Counted from the stretch's first letter, positions 20,954-33,155 are shown. The stretch: 64,000 bases of DNA from Codonopsis lanceolata (GCA_013146195.2 CM028380.1:86244049-86308048); one strand, 5' to 3'. A program made the numbers and translations. Notes: generated by a model not told the origin, from the sequence alone.

Positions 20954-23900
20954 ATGGTACGCTCCTCTCTACTCTACTTGAAACTTTCTACGTACTGTTC
21001 TGCATTTCATTTTCATAAACTAAAATTGTTTTGGAATTCAAACGGTCATTCTTCAAGTTTATACAGTAATTCGCCATTGTTGTTCTTTTCAAACTTGGAT
21101 ACTAACAGTCGTTTACGTATATTCATCGTTTATTCTTATGGAAAACTGTTGTTATACTTTTCTCGAGTGTGGTTACTCTAAACATTCTAGGGTTTCATGT
21201 TTTTGCTTCGAAAATTTCAATTATTTCAGAAAACCTTGAAATTCCTACTTGTTTAGTTGTTTTTGATGAAAAGCCCTAATTTTTATTGTACATTTCTTTC
21301 AAGGAAGAACTTCAAAATCGAGCGCGGCAGCGAAAGAGGCGAACAGAGCCGACATTCCTCCCGATGCGGATGTCAACCTTCACGGATACTAACCTTTCAA
21401 CCGCTCATGACATCATTGTCGCTCACGGACCGGCTATATATTCGAGGAATGTGCATTGACCTTGGTCAATCAACTCTATAAACTGCCGGCGTCAAAGCTT
21501 GCGAGGACATGAGCGCTCGGCATACTCCTCCTCTTACGCCTCAACGACAAAATTACGGTATCTTCTGGCGAGGAAGAATTTTATCAAAGGATGGAACTCA
21601 TGAGCCGAGTGCTCTTCGAGGAATGGATTAGGGGCCGACCTATCTCCATCACCGCCAAAATATTTCCACTATCATCGGTATTACACTACGGGAGGAGCTC
21701 TTTGCAAAGACCATGGTTGAGGCTGCATACTGAGGAAGCCATGAGGGGTGTAGAAACCTCTGAGGAACCCCAAGGAAAATGCTCGAGAAATCTTTTCCCT
21801 CTCGGGCGATATCTTGCATAAGCCACCTCCTTGACAAAGGGCTCCTATTCAAGAGTGGAGCACATGACATGTTCACCGCCCAGCAAATCAACTTGACAAG
21901 TGCTGTATTTCTTCACTCAAACTCAACTGGGGGGTCATCATCTTCGATGAGCTAAAGCGATGGTGGAGAAAGCAAAGAATAACCCCACTTGCAAGCGCCC
22001 TTCGTCGGGCTAATCAATGCCCTTTTAAGGGATGACGAAATGTCAATTCTTCCTAAGGAAGATGAATTGATTGATGTGGCCAAGAGAAGCAGCCTCATAG
22101 CCGTTCTTGAACAAGTACAGAGTACAAGAACAAGCTTACTGGCCGCAATTTGCGAAGTCTATCGCCAGCCGATTACCCTTGATAAAGTGACCAAGCCGGT
22201 ACCTATCTTGGTTACTCGCTTCATCATGGAAGCACATGACGCGCCAGCCAGTAACCTTCAAAAAGGCCTCTGCAAAATTTGACGATCAAGTGGCCGCGTC
22301 CCTCCATCAAAAGGCCAAAGACTTGGCTGATGAGGCAGAGCAGCTGCTAAGAACAAAGATGGCAGCCAAGGGCAAGGCAAAGAGGACTAGGCCGGAAGGG
22401 GCCACTCCAACTAAAGAGGAGCAGGCCAAATGGGTCAGGAAGGAGATGAAGGAAGGCCAAAAGAACAAGGCATCAGGCCAATCCTGCCATTCCTCACCTT
22501 CACCACCCCCGACCCACCTCTCAAACCCGGCCATCCTCCCACCACCCAAACCAAATTAATCACCCTTACCATCTCCTGCACCAACTCCTAAACCAAAACG
22601 AAGGAGACTTCGTAAAACCTTTGAAGACCAGCCCCCGGCAGACACTCCTGCCACTACCGATGAAGCAGTTGAGTCTCCTACTCAGCCGCTACGAAAGAAA
22701 AGGAGAACTGCCGGTACCAAACCATCTACCGCCAGCCAACCAACTACTGATGCCCAACCAACTACCTCTACCGACGCCCAACCATCTACCGATGCCCAAC
22801 CCTTACCTGCCAACCCTTCATCTATTCCTATCAACCCTTCACCACCTCCGGAGGAGTCTATCCCTCAGGAGGAGCCTCAAATTCAGGAGGAGCCAGCCAG
22901 AACCCCCACTCCTCCTCCACCTTCCCCCTTCAACTATTCACCTGACCCATCTACCCCTTCCTCACCACCCCAATCCCAACCAACTTCTTCAACCACACCA
23001 CAGCCAACTCAAATCCTTCCCACCCAGCCATTAGCCTCTGCTGCTGCGAAGTTCCTTTTTGAACTTTCGTCAGTAGCAGACCTATTTACCCCTCCCCATC
23101 AACCTCCTCAACCTTCTCAATCTCTCCTTAGAAAACCAAAATCCCTCTTCTACCCTGCCCCTTCCTTCTGGTTTTCCACCGACCCCTTACCCGAATCATC
23201 TCATATCAGTGACAACTCGAACACTGACATTGAGATTGATTCCCCTCCAACACCACCACCCCCTCCACCCATTACCATATCTTCCTCCACCAACACCATA
23301 CCAACCCAAGACTCGTCCTCTTCCGACTCCATCACTCCTCCACTCCAACAGACCATACGGCCTGCAGACTCTACCTCTGCCGGCACCATTCATATTGGCC
23401 AAGCAACTTCTTCTCATCCGCCTGCCAATGATGAAATTTTGTCATTGGGCGCCATCTATGAACGGCTGGCACTTACGACATCACTACCGCTACCGCCGAA
23501 ATAGCCACTGCTGCGTCCAAAGCCAACGACCGCTCTGCCGCCCTTCTACGACAATTCCAAGAGGATGTCTGGACTCGATTTGGACAGATACGACACGACT
23601 TCACAGATGTCAAGATCAACATTAAAGCTCAACGAGATGAGTGTGTCCGTATTTGCTCCTCGCTTTTTTACGAGTTATTCCATGCCATCACTCTCCATCT
23701 CGGCCACGGTCGCCCTCCTATTCTTGAGCTCAACAACCTTGCTCGCAACTCTGCTCACGACGTCGTGAATGCCAACCGTGATCGTGATATGGCCATCACG
23801 GAGGAGAAGCAAATGAGGTCAATCAACAGAATGCTGTTGGAAGAGAACAGTCGTCTTCGTGAAGAACTGGACTACCGTTCTCGTTCCACCAGACCTCCGA

Positions 23901-24001
23901 TTGATGTAGATGACGAATACGAGCGAAGAATGGAAGAGCTAGAGCGAGAGCGAAGAGAAAAAGAGGCTGCAGACAAAGGCAAAGGGAAAATACCTTGGTA
24001 G
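20954..24001 (+). pseudogene. Y accessory (env-position) gene, intron-containing
   Basis: The ATG at 20954 is followed at once by GT; a likely intron runs 20957-21303, and exon 2 opens with GAAGAACTTC and stays open about 55 codons. Further frames give a conserved domain (ISHLLDKGLLFKSGAHDM near 21813-21870, then RPFVGLINALLRDD at 21992), a Lys/Glu-rich stretch, a Pro/Ser/Thr-rich middle (about 22490-23450) and a charged C-terminus (23565-24001) with LLEENSRLREELDYRS, a predicted coiled coil, ending in TAG at 24001. The protein would be roughly 850 to 900 residues if undamaged. The function is unknown; several frameshifts lie in it. Confidence 0.7.
20957..21303 (+). other. Y predicted intron in accessory gene
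   Basis: Begins GTACGC directly after ATG and ends TTTCTTTCAAG before GAAGAACTTC. It is T-rich, as plant introns usually are, and removing it joins ATG to an open frame. W has the same arrangement at about 53158-53495. Confidence 0.55.
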
Positions 24002-24398
24002 TTCATATATCTTTTCTTCCCTTACCTTTGTATCTATCTTTTTTGTGAAAACTCTGTGATATGTAAACTTCTTGTTTATAAATACATAAGATTACTTGTT
24101 TTTCAAAAAGGTTATCTTGTTTAAATTCTTATTGCTTTATATTTCATATCTGTTTAGAATTTAAACAATCAGTTTAAATTTATTTGAACTGGTGGTAATC
24201 TGTGTGCTATTCTATGATTTTCTCATTCTTGTATGCACTTAGATTAGTCCCTTACATTTGAGGTGTTATTCTGTTTGATAGAGGCATGTCTTCCGTTTAT
24301 CTATATATATAATTCTCAGACATGTTATTATCTATCAAATAGTCTGTTTCAAAACCCTCATTTGTAGTAATGATGACCATATATAAATAGGAGGAGAT
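24002..24398 (+). promoter_or_regulatory. Y 3' untranslated region, stem-loop and polypurine tract
   Basis: GATAGAGGCATGTCT (24277) pairs with AGACATG plus TATCTATC (ending 24336), giving a stem of about 12-15 bp around an AT-rich loop. The polypurine tract ATAGGAGGAGAT lies at 24387-24398 immediately before the LTR. The remainder (24002-24276) is AT-rich without genes. Confidence 0.68.
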
Positions 24399-25677
24399 TG
24401 TTGATTCTTATGTTAGATTTATATATGTTCAAATCATTACATTAGTTTTATACTTCAGTGGCTAATCGGGCTGCGTATCGATTAGCGTGGAAACTGTGTA
24501 TAGAACTTTGCCTTGTATAGTTTTTGTAGGACTTCACAGGTTCAACGGAAGACCTCTCCACAAGCTTTATCGGAAGACGTGCTTTCAGCTCGTAAAACGG
24601 CAGACCTCGTGTCCACCTGGTCTCTTATGACGTGTCCAATCCAGCAATGACTCAGTGGATTAATTCAAACTTATTCTACATCTTTATTTGAATTAATCCA
24701 AGACATTCCCTGACATGTCAAGCCGCCGAAAGCAACCTTTTCCGAAAAGCATGAAGACTTTTCGTCCTGAACAGTGAAAGCATGAAAAGTAGACTGTCCC
24801 CTAATCTCTGCAACAACTCTCAGATCTGACACCTAAATCGCCCACCTTTTTGAAGATCTCAGAAATCATTCCCTGCTCTAGATATCTGTGAAGACGAAAA
24901 TCCTTGACTGACAGCCCCATGCATTTAATGCATTGATGAAAAGAGCTGTTGAAGTATTCGTCTTCTCCAACGGATCTTTTGAAAATGCACCTACTATAAA
25001 TACTGCCATTTAAGACTGGACCAAATACAACTGTACAGAATCAATCGATCACTTAAAGGATTGCTCTGAAACTTCTTAAACTCCAAGTCTTTCAACTCAG
25101 TACAATCAAGAGATCCTAAACAGATCTAGAAGTCCTCGTCAACAAAAAGAAGCTTCTCATCAACACTTATTGTTTTATCTTCTTGTTGTTTACTTCCCTT
25201 AACTATATTACATCGAATTAAATATCTGTTTACGATATTTAATTCCCTAGACCCCAAACACAAGTCAATATTTTGTACACGATCCATTAGGAATATTCTT
25301 TGTAATTGATCTAGTGGAAAACATAGTGCACAATTTAAATCCAAGGTTGACTGCCTTGGTGGTGGACGTAGCACTCATTATAGTGTGAACCATCCCAAAA
25401 TACTTGTGTTATTTCTTACTGTTTGTCTGATATTTGAACTGCATAATTACTTTGTCTATCTTTATCCATTTACAGTAGAACTTAAGTAACTTGTAAAGGT
25501 CTACCGGTAGTCCTTATTGGCAGACCCAAACAACTATCTTGAAGGTCTTCCGCTACTTCTATTTTTTCAATAGATTACAAGTAACCTTCAAAGTATTTAC
25601 GAAAAAGTTTTAAGTGTTTAATAAGCTATTCAACCCCCCCCCCTTCGAGCTTATTATTGTGCCCATTGGGACCCACA
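24399..25677 (+). repeat. Y 3' LTR (1279 bp)
   Basis: Starts TGTTGATTCTTATG and ends GGGACCCACA. It aligns with W (56429-57277) and more distantly with the X/Z/V LTRs, sharing the TTGTACACGATCCATTAG block. It carries a poly-C run (25634-25643) like the others. Confidence 0.88.
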
Positions 25678-25873
25678 GTTCCCCTATGGGGGGCGCCAGG
25701 TTCTAAACTTAGGCCTCTTTTTGACAGTTTGGCCCCTGCATTTCACTGTTTTACGCATCCTGCTTTCCCTTTTGCATTTTTAAACCCTATAACTTGACAT
25801 TTGTTAAGTTTTAACAGGTCTTGATATCGCATGTCATGTCACATACATGGGGTACGAAATTGGGGTGTCCACA
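25678..25873 (-). repeat. G1 3' LTR, first 196 bp
   Basis: On the minus strand it starts TGTGGACACCCC at 25873 and parallels 34904-34708 through GGCGCC-AGGTT to the GTTCC where Y begins. Confidence 0.85.
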
Positions 25874-26220
25874 AAACCCCTCAACGATGGAGTTTACGGG
25901 TAACCCGCACCTTACCGAGTAAACGAACATCGTTGATAAGAAATAGACTCCCTAATTTAGTGGTAATTCTAATGGGGAGTAATGCAATAGGTAGCTGTTA
26001 TAATGCAGCAGTTTATAATGCATATCAAATCTCGCATATCCTAGATATGTTTAGTCGGTTGTAGCATATTATCGTAGTTTTTCAGCAGATATGCAAATTA
26101 AGTGCTCTGATGGTCGGACCTATCGAAGTAGGCTACCTATGTATCCCTTAATAAAAGGAATCAGACCAAATGTAGTTCGGCCCGATGCAAACATACAACA
26201 GTTATACTGGTGGGATAGAT
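25874..26220. other. G1 3' untranslated region
   Basis: Next to the LTR the minus strand reads TTGAGGGGTTT, a plausible polypurine tract. The rest has no open frame or known motif. Confidence 0.5.
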
Positions 26221-27306
26221 GATACGCCATCGTCGGCATGTTGCTTTGTGCGCCATCATCGGTGATATGCCATCATTCGCATGCTGCTTTGTACGCCCTC
26301 GTCGGCGATATGCCATCATCGACATGCTGCTGTGTGCGCCATCATCGGCGATATGCCATCGTTGGCATGTTGCTTTGTGCGCCATCGTCGGCGATATGCC
26401 ATCGTTGGCATGTTGCTTTGTACGCCATCGTCGGCAATATGCCATCATCGGCATACTTCTTTGTACGCCTTCGTTGGCGATATGTCGTCATCGGCATGCT
26501 GTTGTGTACGCCCTCGTCGGCGATATGCCATTGTCGGCATGCTTCTTTATACACCCTCGTCGGCGATATGCCATCATCGGCATGCTGCTTTGTACGCCCT
26601 CGTCGGTGATATGTCATCGTCGGCATGTTACTTTGTGCGCCATCGTCGGGGATATGCCATCATCGGTAGGCTGATGTGTACGCCCTCGTCGGTGATATGC
26701 CATCATCGGCATGCTGTTTTGTGCGCCATCATCGGCGTTATGCCATCATCGGCATGCAGCTTTGTGCGCCATCATCGGCGTTATGCCATCATCGGTATGC
26801 TGATTTGTACGCCCTCGTCGGCGATATGCCATCGTCGGCATGCTACTTTGTGCGCCCTCGTCGGCATGTTGCTTTGTGCGCCATCGTCGGCGATATGCCA
26901 TCATCGGTATGCTGCTTTGTACGCCCTCGTCGGCATGCTGTTGTGTACGCCCTCGTCGGCGATATGCCCTCGTCGGCATGCTGCTTTGTACGCTCTCGTC
27001 GACGATATGCCATTGTCGGCATGCTTCTTTGTACGCCCTCGTTGGCGATATGCCATCGTCGACATGTTGCTTTGTGCGCCATCGTCGGCGATATACCATC
27101 ATCTACATGCTGCTGTGTACGCCCTCGTCGGCGATATGCCATCATCGGCATGCTACTTTGTGCGCCATCATCGGCGTTATGCCATCATCGGCGCGCTGCT
27201 TTGTGCGCCATCATCGGCGTTATGCCATCATCGGCATGCTGCTTTGTACGCCCTCGTCGGCGATATGCCATTGTCGGCATGCTGCTTTGTGCGCCCTCTT
27301 CGGAAA
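26221..27306. repeat. 43-bp minisatellite, about 25 units
   Basis: The repeat period is 43 bp: CGATATG recurs at 26478, 26521 and 26564. A unit has two similar halves built on GCCATCRTCGGCATGCTGCTT and GTACGCCCTCGTCGGCGATAT-type words (R is A or G). Variants differ at few bases, and some units have lost a 17-bp half (near 26860 and 26930). Because 43 is not a multiple of three, long frames without stops run through it, including 343 codons at 26281-27312; their proteins simply repeat every 43 residues and show no domain. Its place between the G1 gag and the 3' LTR matches the variable 3' untranslated region in which Tat elements are known to carry tandem repeats. Confidence 0.93.
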
Positions 27307-27560
27307 GTTTGATTTATGTACCATTGTCAGCCAGATTTTTGATGATGTGCCTTTTTTGGTATGATTGATTTATGCACCATCATCAGCGAGATTTGATGTT
27401 GTGCCTTCTTCGACATTCTTTGATTTATGTGCCATTGTCGGTGAGATTTTTTATGATGTGCCTTCTTCAGCATGATTGATTTATGCGCCATCATCAGGGA
27501 GATTTGATGTTGTGCCTTCTTCGGCATTCTTTGATTTATGCGCCATCGTCGGTGAGTTTT
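27307..27560. repeat. Degenerate 55/56-bp repeats next to the minisatellite
   Basis: GATTTATG starts at 27311, 27367, 27422, 27478 and 27533, that is spacings of 56, 55, 56 and 55 bp. Alternate units resemble each other best, giving a 111-bp dimer. Each contains CGCCATCGTCGGTGAG-like words related to the 43-bp repeat. Confidence 0.85.
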
Positions 27561-28840
27561 GATGATGTTACTGAGGATTTTTTAGAAGAAGTCCTTGGCG
27601 AGATGCTGGATAGATGTAGGACCTATGTGGGATGACAGAGTGGCTAGCAGTGCTTCGACTTGCCTTAGGCGAGAACTAGTATGTTTGAACTGTAGAGTGC
27701 TGGTGATGCTTTTGTTCAACTTCAACAAGCTTTGACGGAGATTGGTGTCCCCGGTCTTTAGAACGTGTGGGTAGAAGATATGTATGTTGCATGGGGGGAT
27801 GATGTTGCAAATACTTGACAAGATAAGATGTTGTAATGGCAAGATGCAAGCTAAGATAAAATGCATATGAAAAAAAAACTTTTCCTCTTTTTTTTCGAAA
27901 AAAATTTGAATTTATGATATCGATGTTTTAGGGATGATGATAAGACCAATAGTGTGCAGGAAATGCTTCCGAGATCAGATATAGTGGTGCGAAGCAATGT
28001 TGCTGAAAGACTTACTCCACCTTTGCAATTTAGTCCATATGCAAACACTAGTTAATAGAACCTGCACACGATTGACTTTTAAAGAAGAATTTTATTAAAC
28101 ACACTGTACTTCTTGACTGGTGAGTAAAATGGCTGAGGTTGTAGCTCCGTTGGGGTTTACTCGGAGCTTTGGTGTGACATATATATAAGTTTGTTTGGTT
28201 TTTGGTATCTGGTGGGGTTTTCTCAGTGAAGTAATTTAATGGAGGGCTTTCGTTTCTTTCTTTTGACTTGAAAACAAGATATCATGGTTTTTGGCAAAGA
28301 GAGTAAGGAGGGGTTTCAAAAACCGGGCCTGTATGAGGAGATAACATGGCAGTCAAGTAGCAAGATATGATAGAACTTTAGGGAAACTGGGGTGATGCCA
28401 AAGCGAAGCAGATAGTCTGATCTTGTTAGTAGACTTTCGAACCTTTGGTATTCTGGACAGAAATTGGTGGACAACCAGCCTAGCATTAATAGGAAGGTAA
28501 GGGCAAAGTGTACCCAAAATAATCTATCCGGATCACATAAATTATAAGAGACCCTCCTAAGAAGTCCCTGCTCAGTAAGGATGAGACAGAACTTTCTTGG
28601 TTGATATGTGTTTTTAAAATGCCTCTTTTCAAAAATGACTAACAATTCATGACCCAGTGAATATGGGATAGGAGACTGAATGGACAAGACTCATGAGTTT
28701 GGTGGGAAAAGCCCCAGGGTGGCTCAATTAACAGATTTTTCAAGATGGGATAGAAAGCTCCTAGCATACTCAAGTGATACGTTTTTATGAATGGAGAATA
28801 ACCCCAGAAGCGAATGGAGGGAAAACCCCTAGGTGGACTT

Positions 28841-28905
28841 TTCTCTTCTTCTTCTTTCTCTTTTTTTTCTCTTTTTTCTTTTTTTTTTTTTTTCTTTTTT
28901 TTTTT
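28841..28905. repeat. T/C-rich low-complexity tract
   Basis: Mostly T with interspersed C; the Lys/Glu-rich minus-strand frame over it is a composition artefact. Confidence 0.85.
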
Positions 28906-29297
28906 TGTTTTGAAGAGAGAAATCAAAGGCACATGATACGAGGATGACTTTAATGAACAAGAAAGTGAGTCAGGATTCAGAGTTCACTTTATCGCCGAGT
29001 ATCACCAGGTTGGTGGGTTATGGACCCTACTTGGTAATTATCTTTTGATATTTTTGTGTGTTTTAGCAGGGAGTTCTGTCTTCGACTCAGATCACGTTAT
29101 AACCGATTGAAGCAAAGCTGTTGATTGCGACTGGTTCAAGGCGTTCTGTTTAAACCTTTGGAGATGGATTGGTTTTGAGGTTAGAAGGTCTCTTCACGGA
29201 AAAAGCGATCAATAATTTGATCGTTGGTTAGCTTTTCAGGCTGTGGGGTTTAGATGGATAATTGGCTTTTGGTCTTGAATATGGTAGGCCTATTGGC

Positions 29298-29370
29298 TTT
29301 GACTTTGGTTATGGCTTTGACTTTGGGTATGGTTTTGGTTTTTGGTATGGCTTTGGCTTTGGGTAGTAGT
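29298..29370. repeat. Short GGCTTTG/GGTTTTG repeats
   Basis: Imperfect repeats of words such as GGCTTTGACTTTGG and GGTATGG over about 70 bp, encoding no conserved product. Confidence 0.7.
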
Positions 29371-29465
29371 GGGCTTCCTTCGATCCATGTCTAAAAAGCG
29401 TATGTGTTGATTTTTCCTGAGAAGCCCCAAACAAGTTTGGAAAAGGGGAGAGATGGACAAATGAT

Positions 29466-29560
29466 GGACTCGCTCCAGAGAGATTTTCTTTTCTTTTCTT
29501 TTTTTTCTTTTTTTTTTCTTTTTTTCTTTTTTTCTTCTTTTTCTCTCTTTTTTTGGAGCA
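29466..29560. repeat. T/C-rich low-complexity tract
   Basis: T runs separated by single C, of the same kind as 28841-28905; both follow a TTTTCT-type start. Confidence 0.85.
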
Positions 29561-30263
29561 TTATCATAGCAGTTGAGAATGTCATCTCTCTTTTTGGGAC
29601 AAAGGGATAATCATTTTTGGTGGATATAAAAAGGCGATACAACCCCTAGTTTTGGGAAACTGGATCATAGGGATAGTTGTTTGGCTGGGGATATTGGGAG
29701 GTCTTAGTTTCTGTAGGGATTTCGGCATATGGTGGACTATAAAGGGTTTTAGGTTTTTGGAGAAATTTTGGTATATGGTGGAAAGCCCCAGTATGCTACT
29801 AACAGCTCGGCCGCTATGGGTCGAAGGTGATTCCTGTTAAGACGACTTGCCTACTTTAGATTTCATGTGTTCTTAAAAGTTTGTGGGTCCATATCTTCTG
29901 GATGACTCATTGTCAACTCATGTAGATTTGAGTGTTTTTAAGGGAGTCAACTTATCATCTCTAGAAGAAAACCTCTCCAAGGATACTCGGAAGTAAGTGA
30001 CCTCTAAAAGAAAAAGATATATATGGAAAATCTGACGCTAATTTTGAAAAAAGTTGTTTTTTGAAGATTTTATTTGGTAAGAGGAGATTCAAAGGTAAAA
30101 GGGTTTTTTTGGAGGCGTATACAAAAGTATGCTAGAGTTCTATGAGCCTCAAAGTTTTCTCTTGTCCTTCCTTGAGTTGACTAACAACTTCTTGTGTTAA
30201 CGTTCTGTCCTATCCAAATTCTTTCTCAATTTTGTTCCTTGGGCGATGCTTGATCGCTTTTTA

Positions 30264-31886
30264 TCAATCATGGGTGCGGCTTCTCAATGATTTTATTATC
30301 GATGAGTCTCTTAATGGCACGTTGAAGGGTCCAACAGTTGTCAGTAGGATGGTCGCTGCTTTGGTGGTATTCACAATATTGAGAATGATCCCATTTGGCA
30401 GGCAATGGGTCTGGGGTTCGTACTCTTCCAATGGTTTCAGGATTCCTTGGGCTACCAGCCTTTGAAAGATTGTTGACGTTGGCGCATAGATTTCATCCAA
30501 TTTTCTTTCATTTCGTTGATATTTTCCTTTTGTGTTGCGACTGATATTACCTCCTTCCTCCATAATGTTGTTTTCTACTGTAGACGCTTCCTCTGCTCTA
30601 GAGTAGTAAGATGAGTTTGGAGGTGTATCGACTTTTAAATGTCCAGTTCGTATATCTTCGTCGATACGAATCCCTATCTCCACTATTTCTTTGAAATTGC
30701 TATAGGGGAGATACCGCATATGGTCTAGGTAAATGGATTGGAGATTTTTTATGAACATTCTGGTTGATTCAGCTGGATCAGGCCTATCCAATGTATAAGC
30801 TATTTTTCTTTTCCATCTGGCTGCAAAGTCTGCGCATGTTTCCTTTTCCCTTTGGGTGCACGACTCAAGATCTCTTTTGTTCTCGGAGGTAGTATTATCT
30901 TTGTACCTCTCTAAGAACCCTTCAGCTATTTGGTCCCAAGTACCCATGGTGCTATTGTCAGCTAGCATTAACCATTGCTTGGCAGCCCCTATTAAGGTAA
31001 GATGGAAATTGGAGGCCATAACTTTAGAGCTAGCCCCTCTTGACTGCATGCCGGTAGAATAGGATTTTAAGTGGGAGATAGGGCATCCAGTTCCATCGAA
31101 TTTTTCTATGTCGGGCATTTTGAATTTTAAAGGTAGTAGGGCTGAAGGTTGCAGCGTTAATGCCTGCGTAGAAAATTCCCCTTTGTTCAAGAATTTGTGC
31201 ATCATACTTTTTATGTTGTCCATGTCTGCGTCTAATTTTGTGGGAGGGGGTGCTGGGTTTTGGTATATGTTGGAAGGATTGGGAGCGGCTGGGTTTGTTT
31301 ATGGTCGTAGCATTTGGTAGGGATTTTGAAGAGGTATTCGGTAAGGGTTATGGTAAGGATTTTGGAGAGGTGGGTTATTGGTGGCTTCTGCCTGATGACC
31401 AGGATTATTGAAGGGTAAATAAGTTGTTACTTGTCCTGGCTGGATATGGCTTCCAGGGTCCATATGTGGGTTATTTTGGAGAGGATTAGTGATGGGAAAT
31501 GGGAGGCCACTTGGATTTTGGGGTATATTGGTGTTTGGTAAAGGACATGGTGGGTTTGGCAAGAAAGGGTTGACATTTTGGTAATAATAGGTATTTGGTG
31601 AGAAATTGGTGATTGGGGTGTTGGTGGTTAGTGGAAGGTTAGTGTTTGGCTAAGTGTTTGGGTTTAGAGGAGCATGAGAAGTAGATGCTTCTTGAGGGGC
31701 TGCAGGGAAAGAGGTTCCCTCACCACTGGGCCTTGGACTTTGTAGGAGGTTTGCAATCTGACTCATTATGCGATCAGTCTGTGCACCCAAATTTTGATCT
31801 AACCATTGCTGCATGGCTGGAGTAGGAGCGAACCTAGGAGCCCCTCTATCAGTACCCGCTGCAGACTGTTCATTTTCGGCGGCCAT
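30264..31886 (-). pseudogene. G1 gag with two nonsense codons
   Basis: A single frame from the ATG at 31886 to a stop at 30264, about 540 codons, interrupted only by TAG at 31652-31650 and TAA at 31301-31299. The N-terminus is Ala/Pro-rich; a Pro/Asn-rich repeat region (NPYHNPYRIPLQNPYQ) follows; then the gypsy retrotransposon gag domain: KMPDIEKFDGTGCPISHLKS, AAKQWLMLAD, the FLERYKDNT region and CTQREKETCADFAARWKRK. No zinc knuckle is visible before the end. G2 carries the same gag in decayed form (35220-35760). Gag would assemble particles; supply from another element would be needed. Confidence 0.85.
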
Positions 31887-33137
31887 TCTGTCAAAATCTG
31901 TTTTTTATGAACCGATTATGGTATTTTATGATCTGACCTTTGTGCCTGTTTCCCGTATCAAACGACCAGTACTATCTCTACCTTTCCAAACTTTGGCCAG
32001 GTTTCTAAGGAAAAAGGTTTGTAGGTATCAGAAAAGGTGGGCTGAAGGCTTTCTGGGCTTGGAGTACAGCGTGCCTTTATTAATATTTTTATTATTATTT
32101 CATTTTTCCTACAATTGATCGGACAAGCACCCGTTTTGTTTTGACAGTCTCAAGACTATTCCTGAAATAGTGGATTCTTTCTCCAGAGTATAGGACCCCC
32201 GTATTCCACCTGCCTTTCGACTCCCCAAGATCGAACTGATCTTTAGGCAAAGGGCCTATACTTTTTCAGGATCCACCATTCGAAATGGTCTAGGTCGAAT
32301 ATCAGAAAATTATTGGTCAGCCCCAGTGCATATTTATTCATATCTCTTTTCTTTTGTTCTATTTTTTTTCGCTTTTGTTTTTCTTGCCTTTCTTTTTTTG
32401 CACAGGGACTGACCAATGATTCAAAGATGTAAAAACCGATCGGTCCATGAAATGTTCTGAGAATCTGTATGCAATTTAACGTTGGCTGATGCAGGTGGTA
32501 GGTTGGCCATGGTGTAGGGTAGCAGTTCAGTATATTTTTGCATGCGTGCGCGTATGTGCGGTATCTAAAAAGCAGTAAATTTTTTTTTTCGGATACAAAG
32601 CTGTAAATAAAGCAGATACGACATGTCTTACTGTTCTTTGTGGATTTTCTCGGCTTATTTAGTTTGAGCGTGAGCAAGCAACCATTCAGATCAAGAAATA
32701 GAAAGAAAAGTGGGGAATCTATATATTCCTATTAATTACATATTGGTCATAGTTCCCAAAATAAAATGACAGAATGAAAGAATTATAACATATTTTGCGC
32801 AATAAAAATAAAGCATGCAGAAATAAAAATATAAAGCAAAAATAAAGCAATAATAAAATAAAGCCCCAACCCTTTTTTATGCTGCCCGGAAATCTATTAT
32901 TCTTTATTTTATTTTTTATTTTTTTGTAAATATACTTGTAATGGTAACTGGAACGAAACTGCTGCAAGAGGAGGATCATATCCACAAATATATATACAAA
33001 TATATAAGAATGTAATATTTAAAATGCCAAGGAAATATAATAAGCATATTTTAGCCAAAAACTAAATAAAACTGATTTTTTTTTTTTTTTTAATGAAAAT
33101 GAGTCTAACCCTCCATTTTTTTAAAAATAAAAACGAC
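31887..33137 (-). other. G1 leader between primer site and gag
   Basis: About 1.25 kb, AT-rich, with T runs near 32580 and 33080. No conserved protein is seen in it on either strand; a long leader is usual in Tat-type elements. Confidence 0.6.
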
Positions 33138-33155
33138 GTCCCCAGCAGAGTCACC
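33138..33155 (-). promoter_or_regulatory. G1 primer binding site
   Basis: The minus strand reads TGGTGACTCTGCTGGGGA, one base inside the LTR end. It resembles the tRNA-Arg-type primer sites reported for Tat/Ogre elements rather than tRNA-Met; the tRNA assignment is from memory of that group. Confidence 0.65.

Larger units (their letters stand above)
19949..25677 (+). mobile_element. Y: Sirevirus-like copia element, 5' side missing
   Basis: From left to right: RNase H (19949-20582), spacer and internal promoter, accessory gene (20954-24001), stem-loop (24277-24336), polypurine tract (24387-24398) and 3' LTR (24399-25677). The following GTTCC matches the uninterrupted G1 LTR near 34708, so Y sits inside the 3' LTR of G1. 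It belongs to the same family as W. Confidence 0.85.
27561..30263. other. G1 internal region, no recognisable gene
   Basis: About 2.7 kb with only short frames. It holds two long T/C-rich tracts (about 28841-28905 and 29466-29560) and a run of GGCTTTG-type short repeats (29298-29370). It lies where a complete gypsy element would carry pol, but no RT, RNase H or integrase motif could be read in any frame. Confidence 0.6.

Noticed and set aside
12386..25677. X and Y as one composite inverted element
   Set aside because: The bases flanking the outer ends (AGACC before X, GTTCC after Y) differ and the surrounding DNA is unrelated, so a single insertion is unlikely.
26221..27312. Repeat array resembling a CRISPR, or a 343-residue Cys/His-rich protein
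   Set aside because: Units follow each other without spacers, with many variants, in plant DNA. The proteins in different frames are translations of the 43-bp unit and contain no domain.
28639..28932. Lys/Glu-rich minus-strand frames over T-rich tracts (also 29391-29642)
   Set aside because: Low-complexity composition only.
30232..30465. Plus-strand frames over the G1 gag (also 30856-31062 and 31813-32118)
   Set aside because: Shadows of the minus-strand gag frame, with no recognisable product.
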